From UBA685 sp049890215 (GTDB lineage Bacteria > Pseudomonadota > Alphaproteobacteria > Puniceispirillales > Puniceispirillaceae): a DNA stretch of 64,000 nucleotides. The position numbers and the translations under genes are program-made. The stretch lies in assembly GCA_049890215.1 (NCBI GenBank), contig JBMHBX010000049.1, forward strand, positions 1 to 64,000, given 5' to 3'. Below the pieces are notes generated by a model that searched no databases, was not told the DNA's origin, and worked only from the letters and a program-made list of their open reading frames with translations. Shown here piece by piece: positions 7,383-15,715 of the stretch. Each line of letters starts with the position of its first letter. Within the stretch, counting starts at the first letter, position 1.

Positions 7383-8627
7383 TTAATCTTGTTTTTCCAC
7401 CTTGAAAACGCGGCCAGCCGCTAAGGATAAAAAGACCGCGCCAAATGAGAATAAGGCGCCCATTTTGGCAGCATCCTGAATCGGCCCAGGATTAAAGGCA
7501 ACCGCAGAGATAAACAAGGATACCGTAAAGCCAATCGCTGCAATAAAGCCAATAACCACCAGATGGTTCATCCGCATACCTTGCGGCAAACCAAGCCCCA
7601 TTGGACCTGCGGCAAGCCAGCCCATTAGGAAAATACCAATTGGTTTGCCAATAATTAAGCCTGCAAGAACAAGCCAGGTCGCCTCACCAATGGCAGAGAA
7701 TTCAACACCTGCATTGGCAAATCCAAATAGTAGTAAAATAAATTCAACCGGCACTTTCATCTTATGTTCAATGTCATTCAACAAATCATGCTGATCGAGT
7801 TTTTTGGAATCAAACATACCAAAAGTAATATCAGCGTGCGGGATCGTTACCACAATCGGTAACAAACCAAGGGCAGGGTGAATACCTGCTTCCTGAAACC
7901 CGTACCAGCTTCCGCAACCGGCAATTAAATAAGGCCAGAAACCAAGTTTTTCTGCGATGGTTGTGAAATGACGATCGCCGCGTTTTTCATCTAGCTTGCG
8001 CGGTAATTTATTGGCCAGATAGTAAACTAAAAAGGCTGCTATGACGGACAGACCTAACCATTCAGGTGATAAGTCACCTTGCGGGTAAAAGACAGCCAGA
8101 ATGATCAGGCCTGCTGCATCATCTGCAATCGCAAGCAATAACAAAAAGCCAACCGCAGGATGACGTGCGCCAAATACAATACGTGCGACCAGATAGGAAA
8201 AGGCAATATCTGTTGCGATAGGCACAGCCCACCCATTGGCAAGCACTGCCAATTTGCCAAGTAAAAACGCACCAACCAGATAAATGCCAATTGGCCCCAA
8301 CAGGCCGCCGGCAGTCGCAATCAAAGGTGTTAATGCTTTTCTGCCACGCAGACTGCCATTTTTGAGAATCACGGCTTCCCAGACTTCCTTGCCGGCCATG
8401 GCAAAGAATAATGCCATTAAAACGTCATTAATGAGATAATGTAATGTAAGCGTTCTGTGACCATCATGAAGATGACCAACAGGGCTATGGTCGATAATGA
8501 CCCATTCAACCAGATGATGATAACTGTCATAATCAATATTGGCCCATGTCAAAGCGGCAACTGCCCCAAAGATGAGAAGCAGAGAATATTCCTGAACAAA
8601 ATTCCAAACTTTATATGATTGCGCCAT
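7383..8627 (-). CDS. nhaA: Na+/H+ antiporter NhaA
   Basis: The 414-residue integral membrane protein exports Na+ (or Li+) in exchange for protons to control cytoplasmic pH and sodium. The essential acidic residues of NhaA are present: Asp140 in IATDIAFS (E. coli Asp133) and Asp169-Asp170 in AIADDAAGL (E. coli Asp163-Asp164). About a dozen hydrophobic segments are visible, with a longer first periplasmic loop (DHSPVGHLHDGHRTL) than in E. coli; this loop carries several His residues that might contribute to pH sensing. A sodium antiporter fits a marine organism. Confidence 0.94.
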   Translation of the reverse strand: MAQSYKVWNFVQEYSLLLIFGAVAALTWANIDYDSYHHLVEWVIIDHSPVGHLHDGHRTLTLHYLINDVLMALFFAMAGKEVWEAVILKNGSLRGRKALTPLIATAGGLLGPIGIYLVGAFLLGKLAVLANGWAVPIATDIAFSYLVARIVFGARHPAVGFLLLLAIADDAAGLIILAVFYPQGDLSPEWLGLSVIAAFLVYYLANKLPRKLDEKRGDRHFTTIAEKLGFWPYLIAGCGSWYGFQEAGIHPALGLLPIVVTIPHADITFGMFDSKKLDQHDLLNDIEHKMKVPVEFILLLFGFANAGVEFSAIGEATWLVLAGLIIGKPIGIFLMGWLAAGPMGLGLPQGMRMNHLVVIGFIAAIGFTVSLFISAVAFNPGPIQDAAKMGALFSFGAVFLSLAAGRVFKVEKQD

Positions 8628-8671
8628 CTGGTCTTGGCCCCCTTGATTTAGCGAGAATTGCCGGCTGCCGA

Positions 8672-8701
8672 TTGACTGGCCGACTGTTGTGATTATTTAT
8701 A
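8672..8701 (+). promoter_or_regulatory. candidate promoter of the deacetylase-DUF192 pair
   Basis: TTGACT at 8672-8677 and TTTATA at 8696-8701, spaced by 18 bp, lie just before the start of the next gene. The -35 matches five of six consensus positions. Recognition is by eye. Confidence 0.4.
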
Positions 8702-8734
8702 TAGCAATCTGTGAATTATAGGCAATATCCGACT

Positions 8735-9790
8735 ATGCAAAATTCGGTATTTTTGGGCAGTGATATTTTTAGAAACTCTGTCTATGGTAATGGTCATCCG
8801 CTTGATATCGCCCGTGTTTGGCCTGTGATTGATATTTGCCGCTTTGAAGGGTGGCTTACAGAACATAATTATAAAGACATCGCACCCGCCCTTCCTGAGG
8901 TGTTAGCCTGTTATCATCACCCTGACTATGTAGACGCTTTGTTAGAAGCAGAAGAAACGCAATCTTTGAGTGATGATAAAAAAGACCGCTTTAATATCGG
9001 GAGATCATCAAATCCCATCTTTCCGCAGATTTACAAAAGACCGGCAACAGCGGCGCAAGCCTCATTAGAGGCGACCAGGTATCTGGCCTCTGGTGATAAA
9101 CAAATTGTCTTTAACCCGTCCGGAGGAACGCATCATGGACGAAAAACAGAGGCTTTTGGCTTTTGTTTTGTCAATGATCCTGCGATAGCGATAGAGGCAT
9201 TATGCACTGAGACAGACGGCACAATATGTTACATAGATATTGACGCGCATCATTGTGACGGGGTGCAGGACTGGCATTATGACAAATCGCAATTGCGGCT
9301 ATTTTCCATTCATCAGGATAATTTATGGCCGCGCACAGGTCAGGCACATGATACTGGCGGCGGTAATGCGCTGAATATACCAGTACCGCAAGGGGCAGGG
9401 GATGAGCTGTTATTATCGACTTGTAGTCAGATCATCTTACCTAAAGTTAAATCCTTCAATCCTGATTTTGTGATAATTCAGGCAGGCGCTGACGGGCATA
9501 AGGATGATCCTCAATCAAAGCTTGCCTATCAGCTTACTGGTTATTGGCAGGCAGTAGAGATGTTTTTATCCCTAGGTAAACCAACTCTTATTTTGGGGGG
9601 CGGGGGATATAATCCTTTTGTAACTGCCAGAGCGTGGGCAGGTATCTGGGCAATGATTTCAGGATATGCCCCCTATAAGATGGGTCTTTCAGAGGCTTCA
9701 ATTCATTTATTAAAGTCGCTATCATGGTCACACAGATTAGGACGCAACCCACCATCATATTGGTATAGCGCTCTGGGTGAAACGGTATGA
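8735..9790 (+). CDS. histone deacetylase family protein
   Basis: The protein of about 351 residues belongs to the arginase/deacetylase fold that includes histone deacetylases, AcuC and acetylpolyamine amidohydrolases. The zinc-site and charge-relay motifs are visible: GGTHHGRKTEAFGFC with the His-His pair, YIDIDAHHCDGVQ with the Asp and His ligands, and IQAGADGH with the second Asp ligand. The likely reaction is zinc-dependent removal of an acetyl or other acyl group from a small molecule or protein lysine; the substrate is unknown. The ATG at 8735 is preferred over a GTG at 8711. Its stop codon overlaps the next ATG in an ATGA arrangement, so the DUF192 gene is translationally coupled. Confidence 0.85.
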   Translation: MQNSVFLGSDIFRNSVYGNGHPLDIARVWPVIDICRFEGWLTEHNYKDIAPALPEVLACYHHPDYVDALLEAEETQSLSDDKKDRFNIGRSSNPIFPQIYKRPATAAQASLEATRYLASGDKQIVFNPSGGTHHGRKTEAFGFCFVNDPAIAIEALCTETDGTICYIDIDAHHCDGVQDWHYDKSQLRLFSIHQDNLWPRTGQAHDTGGGNALNIPVPQGAGDELLLSTCSQIILPKVKSFNPDFVIIQAGADGHKDDPQSKLAYQLTGYWQAVEMFLSLGKPTLILGGGGYNPFVTARAWAGIWAMISGYAPYKMGLSEASIHLLKSLSWSHRLGRNPPSYWYSALGETV

Positions 9791-10296
9791 GATTCGCAAA
9801 TAGACGTCATTTTCTTTTTGGCCTTAAAGGTCTTGGAATCATAAGCCTTGGCATGACAGGTCTGGGCATTGTGTCCTCTGTGCCAGGCTATGCACAGCAA
9901 AGATTATCAGAACATGGCTTTCCTTTGTTTCAGCTTCGTATTCAGACACAATCATCTGAGATATTATCATTGCGGGTAGAGGTGGCGCGCACATCAAAAC
10001 ATCGCTCTAAGGGGTTAATGCACAGGGAGAGCCTGAGCGACAGTGAGGGTATGTTGTTTGTCTGGAGCCGGCAGGCCGTCAGACAATTTTGGATGAAAAA
10101 CACAGCTTTGCCATTGGATATCCTGTTTTTTGACAAGGACGGGATTCTGGTTCATATGGCAGAAAATCAGACGCCATTTAACGATGAGCTTATCCCGTCA
10201 TTATTGCCTGCGCGTTTTGTACTGGAATTGCCGGCAGGAGATACAAGACGGCGCGGCATTCAAATTGGTGACAAATTAATATTGCCGCAACAATAA
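9787..10296 (+). CDS. Tat-exported DUF192 protein
   Basis: The 169-residue protein starts with a twin-arginine signal peptide, NRRHFLFG at residues 5-12, then a hydrophobic stretch and a cleavage site near GYAQQ at 33-37. The rest is a DUF192 domain: VARTSKHRSKGLMHRESL, GMLFVW, FWMKNTALPLDILFFD, and a C-terminal VLELPAG. The family is periplasmic with unknown biochemistry. Tat export implies folding or cofactor loading before transport, and a complete tatABC set lies at 50.6-52.3 kb. Translation is coupled to the deacetylase-family gene by a 4-bp overlap. DUF192 genes are commonly near csp and NDUFS4-like genes in alphaproteobacteria, which matches this neighbourhood. Confidence 0.85.
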   Translation: MRFANRRHFLFGLKGLGIISLGMTGLGIVSSVPGYAQQRLSEHGFPLFQLRIQTQSSEILSLRVEVARTSKHRSKGLMHRESLSDSEGMLFVWSRQAVRQFWMKNTALPLDILFFDKDGILVHMAENQTPFNDELIPSLLPARFVLELPAGDTRRRGIQIGDKLILPQQ

Positions 10297-10317
10297 GATT
10301 TCAGCTGAAAATCTTTT
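10296..10317 (+). terminator. possible terminator after the DUF192 gene
   Basis: AGATTTCAG and CTGAAAATCT form an inverted repeat with one bulged A directly after the stop codon, followed by a T-rich stretch that includes seven T about 18 bp on. The repeat has almost no natural loop, so the helix must be shorter in practice. Confidence 0.4.
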
Positions 10318-10392
10318 GTTACATTTTTTTGATGCAAAGCTCTCTTTTTTATCTTGCAAATCACCATATGATAGGTGTAAACACCAATCAGT

Positions 10393-10469
<77 letters not shown>

Positions 10470-10498
10470 TTTCCTGTTCGTGTCTGGTTTCGGGGGTA

Positions 10499-10807
10499 AT
10501 GATGAAGGCGCGCATTTATCAACCTGCAAAGACGTCTATGCAATCAGGTCGTTCAAAGACGAAACGGTGGGTGCTTGAACATCCGCGCTCTTCTGCCGTG
10601 AGGCCTGATAATCTTATGGGATGGCAGTCCTCATCTGATACACAGCGCCAGGTCCGCCTTTATTTTTCAACCAAAGAAGAAGCAGTGGCATTTGCTGAGG
10701 CGCGCTCAATTGATTTTGAGGTACGTAACCCGAAAACACGGCAATTACGTATGAAAACTTATGCGGATAATTTCGCATTTGACCGCAAAGGTGCCTGGAC
10801 ACATTAG
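10499..10807 (+). CDS. NDUFS4-like complex I accessory subunit (ETC complex I subunit)
   Basis: The 102-residue protein matches the bacterial NDUFS4 family: KARIYQPAKTSMQSG at the start, then WVLEHP and the signature LMGWQSSSDT followed by LYFSTKEEAVAFA. In mitochondria NDUFS4 binds the peripheral arm of NADH:ubiquinone oxidoreductase near the FMN module, and alphaproteobacteria carry this short soluble form without a targeting sequence. The length agrees. The gene is squeezed between tRNA-Pro and tRNA-Arg with gaps of 29 and 14 bp, so it may be expressed from a tRNA promoter. No nuo genes are in this window. Confidence 0.88.
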   Translation: MMKARIYQPAKTSMQSGRSKTKRWVLEHPRSSAVRPDNLMGWQSSSDTQRQVRLYFSTKEEAVAFAEARSIDFEVRNPKTRQLRMKTYADNFAFDRKGAWTH

Positions 10808-10821
10808 GCACCTTCAAAAAT

Positions 10822-10898
10822 GGCTCCGTAGCTCAACTGGATAGAGCAGCTGACTTCTAATCAGCAGGTTGGGGGTTCGAGTCCTCCCGGAGTCGCCA
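10822..10898 (+). tRNA. tRNA-Arg (anticodon TCT)
   Basis: A 77-nt cloverleaf with acceptor strands GGCTCCG and CGGAGTC (one G-T pair), anticodon loop CTTCTAA giving TCT for AGA/AGG codons, a GGGTTCGAGTCCT T arm and encoded CCA at 10896-10898. Confidence 0.94.
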
Positions 10899-10947
10899 TT
10901 TTCAAACCACAAATAGACTAGCCGCATTCGGCATGGGTGGCCGGCGC

Positions 10948-11958
10948 TTATGCGCCGAGCCCTGCCATGACGTTTTTACCAATTACCTTGCCAGTTTCCT
11001 GAATGGTATGTGCTTTTTTCAGGCTGTCTGCATCAAGCGTGCCAAGGCGGCCTGTCATTGTTGATTGTAACAACCCGTCATCAAGCATAACAGACACACG
11101 GTTTAGCAATTCTTGCTGTTTATACATATCCGCCATGTCAAACATAGGTCTTGTGAACATAAATTCCCAGCTAATGCTGAGAGCTTTTTGTTTTGCCAGA
11201 TTGATATTGATCCCTTGTGGGTCATCAATAAGCGCTATGTGGCCACGAGGCGCAATGAGGCTGACCATGTCTTCGAAATGCTGATCAGTGCCGCGCAATG
11301 AGGCAATATAATCAGGAGTGCAGGACAGGGCGGCTAGCTGTGGGGTGAGCGGTTTGGTATGGTCTATGATATGATCAGCGCCCATCCTTGTCACCCATTC
11401 AGAAGTCTGTGGGCGTGAGGCAGTCGCAATCACTGTCAGTTTTGTTAATTTTTTTGCAAGCTGAATCAGGATAGAGCCAACACCGCCTGCACCACCCAGA
11501 ACAAGAAGTGTTTTGCCCGCTTCACCATTTTCTTTTAGGCGCAGAGACTCAAATAATAACTCCCAAGCAGTGATGGCGGTAAGCGGTATGGCAGCGGCTT
11601 CTTCGAAATCAAGCGACTTTGGCTTATGGCCGATAATGCGTTCATCAACTGCGTGAAATTCACTATTGGTTCCGGGTCTGGATAAATCACCTGCATAAAA
11701 AACATCATCTCCGATATCGTAATCAGTCACGTCCGGACCTTTATCAATGATGGTACCGCATGCATCATAGCCAATGATTTTATAGCCAGACTCAGGGCTT
11801 ATATTAGTTCTGATTTTCGAATCAACCGGGTTTACAGATATGCCCTTTACCTGAACAAGCACATCACGGGGGCGCAATTCGGGCGTTGGCACCTCTATAT
11901 CTTCTAGTGAGGCTTCATTTGTGATTGGTCCCGCTTTTTTATAACCGATCGCTTTCAT
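10948..11958 (-). CDS. MDR-family alcohol dehydrogenase / quinone oxidoreductase-like protein
   Basis: This 336-residue medium-chain dehydrogenase/reductase opens with MKAIGYKKAG and carries the NAD(P)-binding motif GGAGGVGSILIQLAK, preceded by the GroES-like domain with VNPVDSKIR and GYDACGTI. The zinc-binding cysteines of classical alcohol dehydrogenases are not evident, which fits the zinc-independent quinone-reductase or enoyl-reductase branch (YogA/ZADH type). The substrate is unknown. Longer in-frame starts reach 12021, but AAAGGA precedes the third ATG of a run at a proper spacing, so 11958 is chosen. It is divergent from the 2-oxoadipate dioxygenase gene. Confidence 0.8.
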   Translation of the reverse strand: MKAIGYKKAGPITNEASLEDIEVPTPELRPRDVLVQVKGISVNPVDSKIRTNISPESGYKIIGYDACGTIIDKGPDVTDYDIGDDVFYAGDLSRPGTNSEFHAVDERIIGHKPKSLDFEEAAAIPLTAITAWELLFESLRLKENGEAGKTLLVLGGAGGVGSILIQLAKKLTKLTVIATASRPQTSEWVTRMGADHIIDHTKPLTPQLAALSCTPDYIASLRGTDQHFEDMVSLIAPRGHIALIDDPQGININLAKQKALSISWEFMFTRPMFDMADMYKQQELLNRVSVMLDDGLLQSTMTGRLGTLDADSLKKAHTIQETGKVIGKNVMAGLGA

Positions 11959-12083
11959 CATCATTCCTTTACGCATTGACTTCATCTTTAGTGACATATC
12001 ATCTGGGGGCAGGGTATGCATGTGAAAAGCGAAGCATTCGAAAATTTATTTACATAGCGAGGCTTTCATCTTAAGCCAAAGAT

Positions 12084-13409
12084 ATGACAAATTATATTTC
12101 GCCAAATGAAATCCGCGCACAATTTTCAGCTGCTATGTCTGAGATGTACCGCAAAGAAGTACCTGCCTATGGCCAGTTAGTTGATATTGTTGAAGATATT
12201 AATCAGTCTGTTCTGGCAGACCAGAATTATGCAGATGAAGATGTTCAGCGTATATCTGCTGAAAGACATGGCGCTATTCGTGTGGGAACCGCAGATGAGC
12301 TGTCGATGCTGACAAGAATTTTTGCTGTCATGGGTATGGAACCTGTTAGCTATTATGATTTAGGATCTGCCGGTATTCCTGTTCATTCCACCGCGTTTCG
12401 CCCGGTTGACAGAGCTGATCTGGCGCATAATCCGTTTCGGGTATTTACGTCTTTGTTGCGCCTTGATCTGATTGATGACCCTGAGTTGAGGCAAATTGCT
12501 GAAAAGGTCCTGAAAAAGAGGCAAATTTTTACCAGTGAGGCCATTTCATTAACGCAAAAAGCAGAGAGGCAAAATGGTCTTAGTGCCCCTGATGCTGCGT
12601 TATTTGTCTCACAGGTGCTTGAAACATTTCGGTGGACTGGCAAGGCATTAGTGAGTGAGGCGACTTATCAGGCGCTTCATAACGCCCACAGGCTTATAGC
12701 GGATGTTGTGTGCTTTACAGGTCCTCATATCAATCATCTGACTCCCAGAACTCTTGATATTGATTTATCTCAGCAAGCGATGGTGACAGAAAATCTGCCT
12801 GCGAAAGCGGTGATAGAAGGCCCGCCACGCCGGCTTTGCCCTATTTTATTACGGCAAACCAGTTTTAAGGCCTTGCGTGAGGATGTTGTGTTTGATGACA
12901 GCCAGAGCGCAAGCGGACATACCGCACGATTTGGCGAAATTGAACAAAGAGGCGTTGCTTTGACGCCCAAGGGGCGCGCGCTTTATGATGCACTGTTATC
13001 TGACGTAAGACAAATTATCACACCCAAGGCAGATGGCAGCAACGCTGAGGCTTATTGTAAGGTTTTAGCCGATGTGTTTGCTAAATTTCCTGATGAATGG
13101 GAGGGTTTGCATAATGAGGGCCTTGCCTATTTTCGATATGATCCGTTGCATAAAGCAGATAACTGTCATGCCTTTGTGACGATGCATGGCGTTAAAGTTG
13201 GGATAACGCCTATCATATATGAAGATTTTCTGCCTGTTAGTGCTGCCGGTATTTTTCAGTCTAATCTGGGTGATAATGCCGCAAAAACGCATAACAAGCA
13301 GGCAAGCAAAAAGGCCTTTGAGGAAGCTCTTGGTCGTCCTGTGATTGATGAATTTGAACAATATCAAAAGATAGCTGACGAGAGTTTGAAATCAGCTCTG
13401 TCAGGCTAG
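12084..13409 (+). CDS. hglS: 2-oxoadipate dioxygenase/decarboxylase (HglS/YdcJ, DUF1338)
   Basis: The 441-residue protein is a clear DUF1338 member. In Pseudomonas putida HglS the fold binds one non-haem iron and converts 2-oxoadipate to D-2-hydroxyglutarate in D-lysine catabolism. The likely first metal ligand is His62 in ERHGAIRVGT, the second is in HINHLTPR, and the Glu ligand lies in FGEIEQRGVALTPKGR; these regions are intact. Length matches the 440-460 residues of the family. No other lysine-degradation genes are nearby, so pathway membership is inferred from the family alone. The divergent MDR oxidoreductase might share its regulatory region. Confidence 0.85.
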   Translation: MTNYISPNEIRAQFSAAMSEMYRKEVPAYGQLVDIVEDINQSVLADQNYADEDVQRISAERHGAIRVGTADELSMLTRIFAVMGMEPVSYYDLGSAGIPVHSTAFRPVDRADLAHNPFRVFTSLLRLDLIDDPELRQIAEKVLKKRQIFTSEAISLTQKAERQNGLSAPDAALFVSQVLETFRWTGKALVSEATYQALHNAHRLIADVVCFTGPHINHLTPRTLDIDLSQQAMVTENLPAKAVIEGPPRRLCPILLRQTSFKALREDVVFDDSQSASGHTARFGEIEQRGVALTPKGRALYDALLSDVRQIITPKADGSNAEAYCKVLADVFAKFPDEWEGLHNEGLAYFRYDPLHKADNCHAFVTMHGVKVGITPIIYEDFLPVSAAGIFQSNLGDNAAKTHNKQASKKAFEEALGRPVIDEFEQYQKIADESLKSALSG

Positions 13410-13449
13410 GGCAGACTTTTTGATAAATATCACTTTGTTCTGAGGAATA

Positions 13450-13540
13450 TGGCGGAGAGGGAGGGATTCGAACCCTCGATGGGCTATAAACCCATGCCGG
13501 TTTTCAAGACCGGTGCATTCAACCGCTCTGCCACCTCTCC
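13450..13540 (-). tRNA. tRNA-Ser (anticodon TGA)
   Basis: A 91-nt class II tRNA on the reverse strand, with acceptor strands GGAGAGG and CCTCTCC, a long variable arm, anticodon loop CTTGAAA giving TGA, and encoded CCA. Confidence 0.94.
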
Positions 13541-13683
13541 GTTGCGCTATTGGTTATGACATGGCCGGACGCTTGTCAACATGATTTCGGCCTATTATTG
13601 ACAAAAAAGCAAAGAAATCTGCCTTGCGTCCTTGTTCACGACCTTTTACTCTTAGCCGGGGTTTTCAAGGAGGCGACAGTCTA

Positions 13684-14658
13684 ATGGCACGACATTTCAT
13701 AGCATTACTGGTTTTATGCTTTGTTTCATCTGTGTTCACGCTTGCTGCAAAGGCTGAGATGCCCTTTGATGACTGGTTAGCGCAATTGCGCATTGATGCT
13801 GCGGCGTCAGGCATTTCACAAGATACCATTACCAAAGCACTCAGCAACGTTACTTTGCGCGAAAAAGTGGTCAAATTAGATCGTAATCAGCCTGAATTCA
13901 AAATGACCTATCCTATCTATTTAGCAAAGGTTGTGACACAGGGCCGTATCGCTGAAGGAAAGCGTTTATGGAAAGAAAACAAAGAGTTGCTAGACGAAAT
14001 TGGTGCGCATTATGGGGTGCAGCCACGTTACATTGTGGCCTTATGGGGCATTGAGTCTGGTTTTGGGCGTTTTACGGGCGGTTTTTCGGTTGTGAACGCG
14101 CTTGCCACCATGGCTTATGACGGGCGCAGATCCGCCTTTTTCAGAAAAGAACTTATCGAAGCTCTGCATATTATTGATGAAGGTCATATATCATCTGAGG
14201 CCATGAAAGGATCCTGGGCAGGCGCGATGGGACAATGCCAGTTTATGCCATCTAGTTTCAGAGCTTATGCTGTGGATTGGGATAAGGATGGCAAAACTGA
14301 TATCTGGACTAATAAAGCAGATGTATTTGCCTCTATCGCTAATTATTTGAAGCAAGCAAGATGGCGCGATGATCTGACATGGGGCAGGCAAGTCAAATTG
14401 CCTGACGGCTTTGATGGCACAACATTAGCAGATGATAAAATTGTGAAAAAAATGGATGAATGGCGTGCATTGGGAATAACCAATCCAGATGGAAGCCCGT
14501 TACCTGCGCGTAATTTGTCGTCACGCCTTATTTTGCCAGATGGTGATGAGAAGATGGCATTTATCGCCTATGCCAATTTTGATTCCATATTAAGGTGGAA
14601 CCGATCAAATTATTTTGCTTTGGCTGTTGGCGCATTATCTGATGGCATGGCATATTAG
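13684..14658 (+). CDS. mltB: lytic murein transglycosylase, MltB family
   Basis: The product cleaves peptidoglycan glycan strands with formation of 1,6-anhydromuramic ends (GH103 fold). From the ATG at 13684, preceded by AAGGAGG, it is 324 residues with a signal peptide (MARHFIALLVL through AAKAEM). The catalytic Glu lies in ALWGIESGFG, and further family marks are GSWAGAMGQCQFMPSSF and DWDKDGKTDIW. No lipobox is seen, so it is a soluble periplasmic form. It is followed at about 50 bp by rlpA, another septal glycan-cleaving enzyme, which suggests a joint role in wall remodelling at division. Confidence 0.92.
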   Translation: MARHFIALLVLCFVSSVFTLAAKAEMPFDDWLAQLRIDAAASGISQDTITKALSNVTLREKVVKLDRNQPEFKMTYPIYLAKVVTQGRIAEGKRLWKENKELLDEIGAHYGVQPRYIVALWGIESGFGRFTGGFSVVNALATMAYDGRRSAFFRKELIEALHIIDEGHISSEAMKGSWAGAMGQCQFMPSSFRAYAVDWDKDGKTDIWTNKADVFASIANYLKQARWRDDLTWGRQVKLPDGFDGTTLADDKIVKKMDEWRALGITNPDGSPLPARNLSSRLILPDGDEKMAFIAYANFDSILRWNRSNYFALAVGALSDGMAY

Positions 14659-14712
14659 AGACTGGCATAATAGAAGACTTTATTGGTGGCAAGCAGGGAC
14701 ACAAACAACGCT

Positions 14713-15690
14713 ATGATGAGCTTATCAGCACATAATTTCCGGACTTTCTTTCTGCTGGCTTTTGGCACTTTTTTGTTGTCCGCCTGCGGGGCAGCCGAAT
14801 TGGCAATTGACCTTGTTAAAAAACAAAATCGTGCCTCTGAACAACAACAAATTGCCGAATCATCCTCATCTGTCAAAGCAAGCCCCCGATATAAGATTGG
14901 TGACCCTTATCAGGTGGCAGGTGTTTGGTATTACCCAGAACGCAATCTGAAATATGATGAGACAGGGGTTGGTTCATGGTATGGTGATGAATTTGCCGGC
15001 AGATTAACCGCTAATGGTGAAATTTTTGACCCGAACAAAGTATCTGCGGCGCATAAAACATTGCCCATGCCGTCTGTGGTGCGTGTTACAAATCTTGATA
15101 ATGGAAAATCCCTAGTCGTTCGCATTAATGACAGAGGCCCTTTTGTGTCAGGGCGTATCATTGATTTATCCAGAGAAGCAGCACGGTTAATCGGATATAA
15201 AGATAGCGGCATTGCGCGTGTGCGTGTTCAGGTGTTGGCAGAACAGTCTTTGCGTCTTGAAAGAATGGCAAAAGACGGGCAATTCCCTGAACGTGGTTTC
15301 GAAGCCGCATTGCCACAAAGTAACGGCGCTGCGAAGCCATCTGTTACATTGAAGGCAAAAACAACCAGAGCAGCAGCGGTGAAAAATGCGCCCGGAAAAT
15401 CAGCTCTTGATCTATTATCTGCGAACAAGGTAGGGGAGGTTATTCAGACTGATCCTGTTACGACTGAGATTTGGGTGCAAATTGGCGCATTTCATAGTGA
15501 AGATAATGCAAAGGCTGTGCTAAATCGTTTAACGTCTTTTGGTCGTGGCCAGATTATGCCTGCGTTACGAGACGGGCAGACATTATATCGAAGTCGCATT
15601 GGCCCTGTTGCAACCGTTGAACAAGCTGATAAGTTATTAGATGATATCATGAAACAGGGTTTTAACGGCGCCCGCATAGTCGTTGATTGA
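14713..15690 (+). CDS. rlpA: septal ring lytic transglycosylase RlpA (lipoprotein with SPOR domain)
   Basis: From the ATG at 14713 the protein is 325 residues. A lipoprotein signal ends in LLSACG. A double-psi beta-barrel domain follows, with GSWYGDEFAGRLTANGE containing the catalytic-type Asp, AAHKTLPMPS with the His, and INDRGPFVSGRIIDLS. A C-terminal SPOR domain begins at IWVQIGAFHSEDNA. RlpA of Pseudomonas cuts glycan strands lacking stem peptides and is drawn to the septum by SPOR binding to such strands. The adjacent dacC reading frame overlaps its end. rlpA followed by dacC is a common alphaproteobacterial pair. Confidence 0.93.
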   Translation: MMSLSAHNFRTFFLLAFGTFLLSACGAAELAIDLVKKQNRASEQQQIAESSSSVKASPRYKIGDPYQVAGVWYYPERNLKYDETGVGSWYGDEFAGRLTANGEIFDPNKVSAAHKTLPMPSVVRVTNLDNGKSLVVRINDRGPFVSGRIIDLSREAARLIGYKDSGIARVRVQVLAEQSLRLERMAKDGQFPERGFEAALPQSNGAAKPSVTLKAKTTRAAAVKNAPGKSALDLLSANKVGEVIQTDPVTTEIWVQIGAFHSEDNAKAVLNRLTSFGRGQIMPALRDGQTLYRSRIGPVATVEQADKLLDDIMKQGFNGARIVVD

Positions 15691-15715
15691 TGATTTAACC
15701 TTAGGACATACCGAT

